A stretch of 64,000 nucleotides of DNA from contig JAFRRS010000001.1 of assembly GCA_017427985.1 (NCBI GenBank), positions 1 through 64,000 of the forward strand, written 5' to 3'. Source of the DNA: Bacteroidales bacterium (GTDB lineage: Bacteria; Bacteroidota; Bacteroidia; Bacteroidales; F082). The notes below the pieces were generated by a model. It made no database searches. It was given only the letters and a program-made list of their open reading frames with translations, and was not told the DNA's origin. Numbering within the stretch: the stretch's first letter is position 1; the number at the start of each line of letters is the position of its first letter. This document shows, in pieces, positions 26,976-35,499 of this stretch. The translations under genes were made by a program, and so were the position numbers.

Positions 26976-27859
26976 TGAAAAACAATCCGTTTATAGGCAC
27001 GGGAGTCGCTTTGATAACTCCGTTTGACGATGATTATTCCGTTGATTATCAGTCGTTAAGGAATATTGTTGACTATACTCTTCAAAATGGTGCCGACTTT
27101 CTTGTGGCTCTTGGAACGACATCCGAGGCTCCTACAATGAATGCGGAGGAGAAGGCAAAAGTCGTCAAGACGATTGTTGAGACCGCTAACGGTCGCTGCC
27201 CGATTCTCTTGGGAATGGGTGGCAACAACACCGCTGCCTTGGTTGAAAGTATTAAAAATCAGGACTTTGCGGGTGTTGACGGTATCCTGAGCGTGGTTCC
27301 ATATTATAACAAGCCCAACCAACGCGGAATGAAAGCTCATTTTACGGCTGTGGCAGACGCCTCGCCAGTGCCTGTGGTGCTTTACAACGTCCCGGGAAGA
27401 GTGGGTGTGAACCTCCAGTCCGCAACGACAGTGGAACTCGCAAAACATCCGAATATCGTAGCTGTTAAAGAGGCTTCAGGCAATTTGCAGCAAATCATGG
27501 AGATTTTGCGCGACAAACCGTCAGATTTCACAGTGCTTTCAGGCGACGACGGCATTACCCAGCCGATGATGGCTCTCGGCGCAAAAGGCGTGATTTCGGT
27601 GGCTGCCAACGGATATCCGAAACCGTTCTGCGAGATGGTTCATAAAATGCTCGACGGAAAACACGAAGAAGCCCTTCCACTGCATTATAAGATGCTGAAA
27701 ATGAACGGCTTGATCTTCGCTGATGGCAATCCTGCGGGTATTAAGGCTCTCATGGCCCACGCCGGTCTGTGCAAGAACGTGCTCCGCCTTCCTTTGGTGC
27801 CGGTAACTGACAATGTGCGCCAAGATATTGAAAATGAATATGATAACAGTTTGAAATAA
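26972..27859 (+). CDS. dapA: 4-hydroxy-tetrahydrodipicolinate synthase
   Basis: This 295-residue TIM-barrel enzyme condenses pyruvate with aspartate semialdehyde, the entry step of lysine and diaminopimelate synthesis. The Schiff-base lysine is K166 in VAVKEASGN. GTTSEAPT near residue 48 is the substrate loop, and Y138 (LYNVPGR) is the proton-relay tyrosine. Length is standard. The DUF6913 gene overlaps its start. The next gene (a secreted peptidase) begins 18 bp later and may be part of the transcript. Confidence 0.97.
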   Translation: MMKNNPFIGTGVALITPFDDDYSVDYQSLRNIVDYTLQNGADFLVALGTTSEAPTMNAEEKAKVVKTIVETANGRCPILLGMGGNNTAALVESIKNQDFAGVDGILSVVPYYNKPNQRGMKAHFTAVADASPVPVVLYNVPGRVGVNLQSATTVELAKHPNIVAVKEASGNLQQIMEILRDKPSDFTVLSGDDGITQPMMALGAKGVISVAANGYPKPFCEMVHKMLDGKHEEALPLHYKMLKMNGLIFADGNPAGIKALMAHAGLCKNVLRLPLVPVTDNVRQDIENEYDNSLK

Positions 27860-27877
27860 CAATAAAGTTTTAATAAA

Positions 27878-30409
27878 ATGAGAAAAAATCTATTGGTTAT
27901 CCTCTTCTTGTTCGTTTCTTTGGGATTATTTGCGCAAGAAACCAACCTCAACAAGCTCATGCAGGACCGCAATGAGTATTATTTCACTTTTGAACTGAAC
28001 GGAAATGACAATCTTCCTTTGATTGCCCAGACGATTTCTGTTGACCGTGTCGATGGGAATGTCGTGACAGCCTATGCAAACAACAAGGAATTCGCTGAAT
28101 TCCAGAAACTTGGCTATGAGATCACATTGCAGACCCCTCCTTCAATGCTTGAGGAACATGTCATGTGGGACGGCAGCAACCGCGCCGAGTACGACTGGGA
28201 CCAGTACCCTACATACAGCGCATACGAAAGCATGATGTATGCCTTCCAAACCAACCATCCTGACAAATGCGAAATCATAGAACTTGGAACACTTCCGAGC
28301 AACCGCAAGATTTTGATTGCCCATATCAACAATGGTTCAGGTGCAGGAAAACCGAAGTTTTTATACACTTCGACAATTCACGGTGACGAGACGACTGGCT
28401 GGATGCTTATGCTTCGTTGGATTGACTATATCCTTGAAAATCCTACACTTCCTGAATGCGCCAACATCCTTGAAAACGTCGATTTGTACGTTGGCCCTAA
28501 CACAAACCCTGACGGAACTTATCATGGTGGCAATAATAGCGTTACTGGGGCTACACGTTACAACGCCAATGGTGTTGACATGAACCGTAACTACGCAGAC
28601 CCTCACGGTAGCGCTCACCCTGACGGAAATCCTTATGCACAGGAGACTGAATGGTTTATGCAACTCGCACAAGAAAATCACTTCATAATGGGTGCCAACT
28701 ATCACGGCGGCGCAGAAGTCATGAACTATCCTTGGGACAACACCCACACTCTTCATGCCGATGACGCATGGTGGCAACTTGTCAGCTTGGAGTATGTAGC
28801 TCTTTGCCGCCAGGTTAGTTCAAGCTATATGACAGATACTTCTAACAATGGTATCACAAACGGTGCAGCATGGTACATGATTGGCGGCGGTCGTCAGGAT
28901 TATATGAACGGCTATGCCCAGTGCCGCGAGATAACTATCGAGTGCTCATCAACAAAATGCCCGAATGCAAGCCAGATGCCAAACTTCTGGAACATCAACA
29001 AAAACTCTATCTTCGCATTCGTTAACCAAGTGTTGTATGGTATTCACGGAACAGTCGTCGATGCTGCAACAAAAGCTCCGATAGGCGATGCGACAGTCAC
29101 AATGGTTGGACACGATGACCAGTATTCATTTGTTTATTCACAGCTTCCTGGCGGCGATTTCCACCGTCCGATTAAGGCTGGAACATACAACGTGAGAATT
29201 ACCAAGAACGGCTACCAGCCATACGAGACACAGGTGACGGTGGCTGATAATCAGACTGTTACAATCAACGCTGAAATGGTTGCACTTGAAGGTCTCGTCG
29301 CAGACTTTGTCGCTGACGTGACAGCAGTTTCTGTTGGCGGCTCGGTTCATTTCACCGACAACTCATGGGGCGCACAGATCACCAACTGGGACTGGGAGTT
29401 TGAAGGCGGAACACCTGCTACTTCGACAGCACAGAATCCTACTGTGACATACAATGAGGCAGGAACTTTCGGCGTGCGTCTCACTGTGACCAACGCCGCT
29501 GGCGAAACCAACACAAAATACATGCCGAACTATATTTCCGCATCTGAGTCATACAATATGCAAAATGGAACTATAACCACTTGTGACGCAATGTTTTACG
29601 ATGACGGCGGTCCAAATTCGAACTATGGCAATAACAAAAATTTGACAATGACATTCATGCCGGCTTCAGAAGGCGGAATCATCGAAGTCACATTCCAGTC
29701 GTTTGAGACAGAAAACAACTATGATTTCCTTTATATCTACGACGGAACATCAACATCTGCCCCACAAATAGGTAATGGTTACAGCGGTGGTAGTAATCCT
29801 GGCACTGTGACAGCAACCAATTCAGAGGGTGCTTTGACATTCAGATTCACATCCGACAGCAGTGTTAACAAAGAAGGATGGGCTGCACATGTGAGATGCC
29901 TCGGACTTCCACTTGAAATTGAAGCAAGCGTTGAAAGTGACACAATCTGCACAGCCCAGACAAACATGCTGTTCGTTTCTGCTGCAGGCGGCTCAGGCAA
30001 TTACACATACTCATGGTCACCGGCAGATTATCTCGATGACGCAACATCACAAACACCAGTGTTCACACCAGGAGAAATCGGTGATTACACTTACACAGTA
30101 ACAGTCAGCGATGGCACAGAATCAATGTCAGAAACAGTGTCGTTCACAGTGACAGAATGCGACGGCGTTGCTGAGATTCCAGCTGAAAATGTTGAGGTTT
30201 ATCCAAATCCTGCATCGTCAATGATTACTATTGAAGGCATCGGAAATTACAACAATCTTGAGGTCGTGATAGTGAATCTTCAGGGTCAGGTGGTGAAAAC
30301 TGTAAATAACTCATTGGAAATCAACGTTCAAGATGTAAAATCTGGTGTCTATTTCATCAATATCAATTGTGATGGAAGCCAGATGATTAAGAAAATTGTT
30401 GTTGAGTAA
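27878..30409 (+). CDS. T9SS-secreted M14 zinc carboxypeptidase
   Basis: The 843-residue protein has a signal peptide (end near FAQE) and an N-terminal prodomain. The M14 catalytic domain (about 110-390) has zinc ligands H168 and E171 in IHGDE and H276 in NYHGG, plus MNRNY near residue 235 and a Glu in EITIECS at about 355. A carboxypeptidase-regulatory-like domain (about 396-460), a PKD domain (about 465-550), a CUB-like domain (about 555-680), a second PKD-like domain and a type A sorting domain (YPNPASSMITIEG to KKIVVE) follow. It should be a surface or secreted exopeptidase. The catalytic ligands look intact. Confidence 0.92.
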   Translation: MRKNLLVILFLFVSLGLFAQETNLNKLMQDRNEYYFTFELNGNDNLPLIAQTISVDRVDGNVVTAYANNKEFAEFQKLGYEITLQTPPSMLEEHVMWDGSNRAEYDWDQYPTYSAYESMMYAFQTNHPDKCEIIELGTLPSNRKILIAHINNGSGAGKPKFLYTSTIHGDETTGWMLMLRWIDYILENPTLPECANILENVDLYVGPNTNPDGTYHGGNNSVTGATRYNANGVDMNRNYADPHGSAHPDGNPYAQETEWFMQLAQENHFIMGANYHGGAEVMNYPWDNTHTLHADDAWWQLVSLEYVALCRQVSSSYMTDTSNNGITNGAAWYMIGGGRQDYMNGYAQCREITIECSSTKCPNASQMPNFWNINKNSIFAFVNQVLYGIHGTVVDAATKAPIGDATVTMVGHDDQYSFVYSQLPGGDFHRPIKAGTYNVRITKNGYQPYETQVTVADNQTVTINAEMVALEGLVADFVADVTAVSVGGSVHFTDNSWGAQITNWDWEFEGGTPATSTAQNPTVTYNEAGTFGVRLTVTNAAGETNTKYMPNYISASESYNMQNGTITTCDAMFYDDGGPNSNYGNNKNLTMTFMPASEGGIIEVTFQSFETENNYDFLYIYDGTSTSAPQIGNGYSGGSNPGTVTATNSEGALTFRFTSDSSVNKEGWAAHVRCLGLPLEIEASVESDTICTAQTNMLFVSAAGGSGNYTYSWSPADYLDDATSQTPVFTPGEIGDYTYTVTVSDGTESMSETVSFTVTECDGVAEIPAENVEVYPNPASSMITIEGIGNYNNLEVVIVNLQGQVVKTVNNSLEINVQDVKSGVYFININCDGSQMIKKIVVE

Positions 30410-30430
30410 AACTCGTAACTAAAAAAAACG

Positions 30431-30438
30431 TAATTTTG
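30431..30438 (+). promoter_or_regulatory. -7 element of the bamD-rpoZ-coaBC promoter
   Basis: TAATTTTG fits TAnnTTTG and lies 5 nt before the bamD ATG, implying a very short leader. Confidence 0.55.
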
Positions 30439-30442
30439 CACC

Positions 30443-31249
30443 ATGCTAAAAAATAGGTTTTTCTTGTTGGTGATAATGTGTTTGCTGGGATGTGTGTCCT
30501 GCAAATACTCGAAATTGCTGAAGGGGACGGACAACGAGGCGAAGTACAAGGCCGCCTTGGATTATTATGAGAAAAAGAATTATGACCGTGCTTTGCAGCT
30601 TTTCGACGTGATGCAGGCGTATTACCGCACGAAACCGGAGGGTGAGACGATTTCTTACCTCACGGCGGAATGTTATTACAACAAGGAAGACTATATTTTG
30701 GCAAGCAGCTATTACAAGCGTTTCGTCAACAGGTATCCTTTCTCGAAAGATGCTGAAGACGCGTTGTTCAAAAGCGCACTGTGTTATTATTACATGTCGC
30801 CGAAAATGACTCTTGACCAGTCGGATTCGTACACCGCGATAAGCGAGTTCCAGAGTTTTGTGGATTTGTATCCGCAAAGCCCCAAAGTCGCAGACGCAAA
30901 TGCGATGATTGACACTCTTCGCACCAAGATTGAGGAGAAACAATACGACATCTGCAACCTTTATTTCAAGATGGAGGAATATCAGGCGGCGATAACGAGT
31001 TATGAGGCATTCATGAGAGACTACCCGATGACGATTCATCGTGAAGAGATACTTAACAATATGGTTATCAATTATTACCGATATGCAGAGAACAGCGTCA
31101 AGTCGAAACAACGCGAACGCTATGAGCTGGCTTTGGAGAAATACAACACCTTGTGTTATGTTTATCCGGAAAGTCCGTATATCGAGAAATTAGTGCCAGT
31201 TGTCGATAAAGTCAAAGAAAAATTAGAGAAATACAAATCAAAGAAATAA
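30443..31249 (+). CDS. bamD: Outer-membrane assembly lipoprotein BamD
   Basis: The 268-residue lipoprotein is the BamD component of the beta-barrel assembly machine, anchored to the inner face of the outer membrane. The lipobox is LLGC with C17. The rest consists of tetratricopeptide-like helices (YYEKKNYDRALQLFD, ECYYNKEDYILASSYYKRF). These are typical of BamD and bind unfolded barrel proteins and BamA. The length is normal. It heads a conserved Bacteroidetes cluster, followed after 1 bp by rpoZ. Confidence 0.92.
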   Translation: MLKNRFFLLVIMCLLGCVSCKYSKLLKGTDNEAKYKAALDYYEKKNYDRALQLFDVMQAYYRTKPEGETISYLTAECYYNKEDYILASSYYKRFVNRYPFSKDAEDALFKSALCYYYMSPKMTLDQSDSYTAISEFQSFVDLYPQSPKVADANAMIDTLRTKIEEKQYDICNLYFKMEEYQAAITSYEAFMRDYPMTIHREEILNNMVINYYRYAENSVKSKQRERYELALEKYNTLCYVYPESPYIEKLVPVVDKVKEKLEKYKSKK

Positions 31250-31250
31250 A

Positions 31251-31589
31251 ATGATAGACTTTAAAAAAGTTAAGACGGAAACAACCGCAATCACACGTCA
31301 GAAAGACCAGTTCTACGTAGGAACAGGTAATATTTACGAAACAGTTGCAATCCTCTCGAAGAGAGCTAACCAGATTGCTACAGAGGAGAAACAGGAACTC
31401 GGCAAGAAGATTGAGGAGTTCGCTTCAAGCAACGACACTCTTGAGGAGGTTTTCGAGAACAAGGAGCAGATTGAAGTGGCAAAATTCTACGAGAGACTGC
31501 CGAAACCTACTCTTATCGCTATCGACGAGTTCCTTAACGACAAGCTTTACTATCGCAACCCTAACAAGAAAAACGAAGGTGACTTCTAA
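31251..31589 (+). CDS. rpoZ: RNA polymerase omega subunit (Bacteroidetes type)
   Basis: The 112-residue protein matches the Bacteroidetes form of RNA polymerase omega. It includes GNIYETVAILSKRANQIA, the conserved helix that binds the beta-prime subunit, and NDTLEEVFENKEQIEVAKFYE and a YYRNP ending found in that lineage. Omega helps assemble and stabilise the enzyme. It overlaps the coaBC start by 11 bp. Confidence 0.9.
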   Translation: MIDFKKVKTETTAITRQKDQFYVGTGNIYETVAILSKRANQIATEEKQELGKKIEEFASSNDTLEEVFENKEQIEVAKFYERLPKPTLIAIDEFLNDKLYYRNPNKKNEGDF

Positions 31590-32784
31590 AAAAATCCTGA
31601 TAGGAATTACGGGTAGCATCGCCGCCTATAAGATTCCGCTTTTGGTAAGGCTTCTTAAGAAGCAAGGCGCTGAGGTTCAGGTCGTTATGACCGAATCGGC
31701 AAAAGATTTTGTGACACCACTCACGTTAGCGACGTTGAGTGGTTCGCCTGTTTTATCGAAAGGATTCGATGCGGAGACCGGCAAGTGGAACAGTCACGTG
31801 GAGCTCGGTCTGTGGGCTGACCTTTTTGTTATAGCTCCCGCTTCGGCTAACACTATTGCGAAAATGGCAGCGGGGATAGCCGACAATTATCTTCTCACGG
31901 TGTGCCTCTCGGCAAAATGCCCGATAATGTTCGCTCCTGCAATGGATTTGGACATGTACAAACATCCGGCGACGCAGGAAAACATTCGCACTCTCATCAG
32001 CCGCGGCTACCGTTTCATTGCGCCAGCGTCAGGTGAGCTTGCGTCAGGACTGTGCGGGGAGGGCAGGATGGAGGAACCTCAGGAGATTTTCAACTGTATC
32101 AAGGAGTTTTTTCAGAACAAACAGCGTTTTGCGGGCAAAAAAGTGCTTGTGACAGCAGGTCCCACTTACGAGGCTATCGACCCTGTAAGATTTATCGGCA
32201 ATCATAGCTCGGGACTCATGGGCATCGAAATTGCACGTGCTTTCGCAGACCAAGGCGCAGACGTGACTCTCGTCCTCGGACCGTCGTCGATACGTCCTGA
32301 ACGCAGCAATATCCAAGTGATACCAGTGACTTCGGCAAAAGAGATGTTCGACGCCACGACTGCCGCTTTCAAGAAAGCAGATATTGCGGTGCTGAGCGCG
32401 GCAGTAGCCGATTTCCGTCCGGAAGTGGTTGCGGATCAGAAGATTAAGAAAGACCCGAACAAGGACGAGATGATTCTAAAACTCGTCAAAACGGATGATA
32501 TTCTGAAGATGCTTGGACAAAACAAGACCGAAAAACAGCTTCTTGTGGGCTTCGCTCTCGAGACCGAAAACGGCTTGGAAAACGCAAAGAAAAAACTGCA
32601 TACGAAAAACCTCGACATGATCGTTCTTAATACGATGAACGAGGCGGGTGTCGGGTTTAAGACGAAGACGAACAAAATCAGCATCATCACTAAAGATGAT
32701 AACGTGCGCGATTTCGAGCTTAAACCCAAGAGCGAAGTGGCTTGTGATGTGTTAGATGCTATATATCAATCACTTACAAAATAA
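31579..32784 (+). CDS. coaBC: Bifunctional CoaBC (phosphopantothenoylcysteine synthetase/decarboxylase)
   Basis: The 401-residue enzyme performs two steps of coenzyme A synthesis. The N-terminal flavoprotein (CoaC) half has ILIGITGSIAAYKI and the active-site stretch with FAPAMDLDMY. The C-terminal CoaB half begins with KKVLVTAGPTYEAIDPVRFI and has KIKKDP. I chose the GTG at 31579, because an upstream extension would run through rpoZ in another frame. The GTG places the start one residue before TSKKIL, which is typical. The 11-bp overlap with rpoZ suggests coupling. Confidence 0.95.
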   Translation: MTSKKILIGITGSIAAYKIPLLVRLLKKQGAEVQVVMTESAKDFVTPLTLATLSGSPVLSKGFDAETGKWNSHVELGLWADLFVIAPASANTIAKMAAGIADNYLLTVCLSAKCPIMFAPAMDLDMYKHPATQENIRTLISRGYRFIAPASGELASGLCGEGRMEEPQEIFNCIKEFFQNKQRFAGKKVLVTAGPTYEAIDPVRFIGNHSSGLMGIEIARAFADQGADVTLVLGPSSIRPERSNIQVIPVTSAKEMFDATTAAFKKADIAVLSAAVADFRPEVVADQKIKKDPNKDEMILKLVKTDDILKMLGQNKTEKQLLVGFALETENGLENAKKKLHTKNLDMIVLNTMNEAGVGFKTKTNKISIITKDDNVRDFELKPKSEVACDVLDAIYQSLTK

Positions 32785-32789
32785 CAGTT

Positions 32790-33704
32790 ATGAAAAGAAT
32801 CATCATTCCAATATTGTTCGCGATATGCTTTCTGGCACAAAACATGCGTGCCCAGGAGTTGAATTTCACGGTGACGGTCAACACTAAACAGGTTTCGGGC
32901 ACCGACCAGCGTATCTATGAGGCTCTTCAGGAAGGCATGATGAACTTCATGAACAACCGTATCTGGACAAATATCAAGTTTGAACAGCAGGAACGTATTG
33001 AAGGAACGATGGTTTTGGTGGTGAAAAGCAGGGAAGGCAATGTCATTACGGGCGAGCTTAGCGTTGGCGTCCGCCGTCCTGTTTACAAGTCCAATTACAA
33101 CACCCCGATTCTTAACATTATTGATGACGATTTCAGTATCAATTACATAGAGTCGCAGCCACTCGATTTCAATGAGAATTCGTTCATGTCGAATCTTACT
33201 TCGATTCTCGCGTTTTACGGATATTTCACTCTTGGAATCTATTTCGACACTTTCGGGCTTGAAGGCGGTGAGAATTTCTTCAAAGCGGCTGAGATGGTGG
33301 TTACTGCGGCTCAAAGCGCAGTGGAACCAGGCTGGAAGGCATTCGACAGCTATAAAAACCGCTACTGGCTTCTGGAGAGTTTCCAAAACAAAGCCTATCG
33401 TCCGTTACGCAAGTATATGTATGAGTATCACCGACTTGGACTTGACGTGATGGGTAACGGAAAGGTTGACGATGGCCGTACCGCAATATCAAAATCGCTT
33501 GATTATGTGAAAGAGGTGTATTCCAGCAAGCCGAATCTGTACTTCCTCCAGATTTTGAATGACACGAAACGTGAGGAGTGGAAAGGCATTTATTCCGACG
33601 GACCTCAGCAGGAGAAGACCAAAGCCGTGAACATTCTGCGTGAAATCGATGCCCCTCATGCCGAAGAATATGAGGAGCTGCTTAACGCAAAACCAAGATT
33701 CTGA
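32790..33704 (+). CDS. DUF4835 family protein (named PorD in some T9SS annotations)
   Basis: This 304-residue exported protein has a signal peptide (end near MRAQE) and then the DUF4835 fold: LNFTVTVNTKQVSGTDQRIY at the start, INYIESQPLDF in the middle and GLEGGENFFKAAEMV. It is found between coaBC and recN in many Bacteroidetes. The family has been given the name PorD in type IX secretion annotations. That fits the seven T9SS cargo genes in this window, but I cannot confirm a direct role. It ends 1 bp into recN. Confidence 0.8.
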   Translation: MKRIIIPILFAICFLAQNMRAQELNFTVTVNTKQVSGTDQRIYEALQEGMMNFMNNRIWTNIKFEQQERIEGTMVLVVKSREGNVITGELSVGVRRPVYKSNYNTPILNIIDDDFSINYIESQPLDFNENSFMSNLTSILAFYGYFTLGIYFDTFGLEGGENFFKAAEMVVTAAQSAVEPGWKAFDSYKNRYWLLESFQNKAYRPLRKYMYEYHRLGLDVMGNGKVDDGRTAISKSLDYVKEVYSSKPNLYFLQILNDTKREEWKGIYSDGPQQEKTKAVNILREIDAPHAEEYEELLNAKPRF

Positions 33705-35359
33705 TGCTTAAACATCTCGCCATAAGTAATTATGCATTAATCGATTCATTGTCAATGAGTTTTGATGATGGATTCAGCGTTATTACAGGCGAGACAGGAG
33801 CGGGAAAGTCAATACTTCTCGGCGCTTTGGGTTTTGTACTCGGCGACCGTTCCGATTCAAGCATCATGCTCGACGAGTCGAAAAAATGTGTGATTGAAGC
33901 GACGTTTTCAGTTGATAATGAGCGCGTTAAGTCATTTTTTGAAGAAAACGACCTTGATATCGACAGCGAACTGATTCTTAGAAGAGAATTGACACCAGCG
34001 AAGAAATCAAGGGCTTTCATAAATGACACTCCAGTCACCATCCAACAGCTGAAAGAACTTGGAAGTCAATTGGTTGATATCCACTCGCAACATGATTCAC
34101 TGCTTTTGACAAATGATATTTTTCAACTGAATATTGTTGACGACGCGGCTGCTAACAATTCGCTGCTCGCTGAATATCAAAGACTTTACCATGATTTCGT
34201 TTCTTTGAGGAATGAAATGAAAACGCTTCGTGAGAGGGCGCAGAAAAACGTCGCTGAAAACGATTTCCTTTCGTTCCAACTCGACGAACTGGTGAAAGCC
34301 GACTTGCAAGATGGTGAATATGAAGAAGTTAGCCAAAGATTGGAGCTTTTAGAAAATGCCGAGGAAGTGAAGACGCTACTTGCCCAGTCTTTGAGCATTC
34401 TAAGTGAATCGGAGTATTCGATTTTGGACCAGTTGAATGATTTAAAATCGAATATTGATCGTTTAAAAAGATACATTCCGCAAGCCGAGCAATATCTTGA
34501 ACGCATAGATTCAACAAAAATCGAGCTTAAAGACATTGCGCAAGACCTTGACAATCTGCAAGACAGCACCCAATTTGACGCGGCTTCGCTAAATGAAATC
34601 CAAGAGCGTTTCGACCTTATTCAGCGTCTGATGATGAAGCATCACGTTTCAGATTATGCGGATTTGCTGAAGATTCGAGAAGATTTGCAGCAAAAAGTCG
34701 GGGCTTTCGCAAATATCGACGAGGAAATCGCGAAGAAAGAGCGGGAACTCAAAAAATGCGAGAAAGAACTGGCAAAACTTGCTGATAACCTTTCGGAAAA
34801 GCGCAAAAAAGTTAAAGGTTCGTTTGAGAAAGCGGTAACAGAGATTATCCATCAGCTGAAAATGTCGCATGGCGTTTTTGAAATCGAGTTGTCAGAAAAT
34901 GCTGAATTTTCTGCCACTGGCAAAGATAAAGTCCGTTTCCTGTTCTCAGCCAACAAAGGCATCGCTCCCGATGAGATAAGCCGTGTGGCGTCGGGAGGCG
35001 AGCTGTCGCGTTTGATGCTGGCAATCAAGGCGGTGGCTGCGGAAAGCAGCTATATCCCGACCTTGGTTTTCGATGAAATCGACACCGGCGTGTCGGGCGA
35101 GGTGGCGTCGAAACTTGGCGACATCATGCAGAAAATGGGGGAGAAGCTCCAGATTGTGTCAATCACGCACCTGCCGCAAGTGGCGTCAAAAGCCAAAAAC
35201 CATTTCTTCGTCTACAAAGACGAGGACGCACAAAAAACACGTTCCTGCATCAAACAACTGTCTCATGAAGAACGCGTTACCGAAATCGCGAAGATGCTTT
35301 CCAACGATAAAATAACCCCGGAAGCAATAAAGGCAGCCGAGAGGCTGATGTGCTGCTGA
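33704..35359 (+). CDS. recN: DNA repair protein RecN
   Basis: The 551-residue SMC-like ATPase acts in double-strand break repair. Walker A is GETGAGKSILLGALG near residue 27, a long coiled coil fills about 155-375, and the C-terminal ATPase half has GGELSRLMLAIK and the Walker B segment VFDEIDTGVSG. HLPQVASKAKNHFFVYK lies near the end. Length matches RecN. The start ATG overlaps the previous stop by 1 bp. The 140 bp between it and the convergent M16 gene hold an array of mini-hairpins. Confidence 0.96.
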   Translation: MLKHLAISNYALIDSLSMSFDDGFSVITGETGAGKSILLGALGFVLGDRSDSSIMLDESKKCVIEATFSVDNERVKSFFEENDLDIDSELILRRELTPAKKSRAFINDTPVTIQQLKELGSQLVDIHSQHDSLLLTNDIFQLNIVDDAAANNSLLAEYQRLYHDFVSLRNEMKTLRERAQKNVAENDFLSFQLDELVKADLQDGEYEEVSQRLELLENAEEVKTLLAQSLSILSESEYSILDQLNDLKSNIDRLKRYIPQAEQYLERIDSTKIELKDIAQDLDNLQDSTQFDAASLNEIQERFDLIQRLMMKHHVSDYADLLKIREDLQQKVGAFANIDEEIAKKERELKKCEKELAKLADNLSEKRKKVKGSFEKAVTEIIHQLKMSHGVFEIELSENAEFSATGKDKVRFLFSANKGIAPDEISRVASGGELSRLMLAIKAVAAESSYIPTLVFDEIDTGVSGEVASKLGDIMQKMGEKLQIVSITHLPQVASKAKNHFFVYKDEDAQKTRSCIKQLSHEERVTEIAKMLSNDKITPEAIKAAERLMCC

Positions 35360-35499
35360 CGCAGAATGTGTCGCTGCGCGGAATGTGTTGCCTTCGGCAA
35401 AATGTGAAGGCTTCGCCAAAATGCGACCGAAGGGAGCCACATTCAGGCGAAGCCTGCTATTCAGCCTTTAGGCTGCACATTCCGCCTTAAGGCGGCAAA
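35360..35499. repeat. Mini-hairpin array linked by AATGTG/CACATT (copy 1)
   Basis: The 140 bp between recN and the M16 gene contain short palindromes separated by AATGTG or CACATT words. Examples are TTGCC-TTC-GGCAA, GGC-TTC-GCC, AGCC-TTTA-GGCT and CCGCCTTAAGGCGG. Stems are 3-7 bp with mostly 3-nt TTC or GAA loops. Similar arrays are at 38431 and 58006. It may terminate both convergent transcripts. Confidence 0.7.
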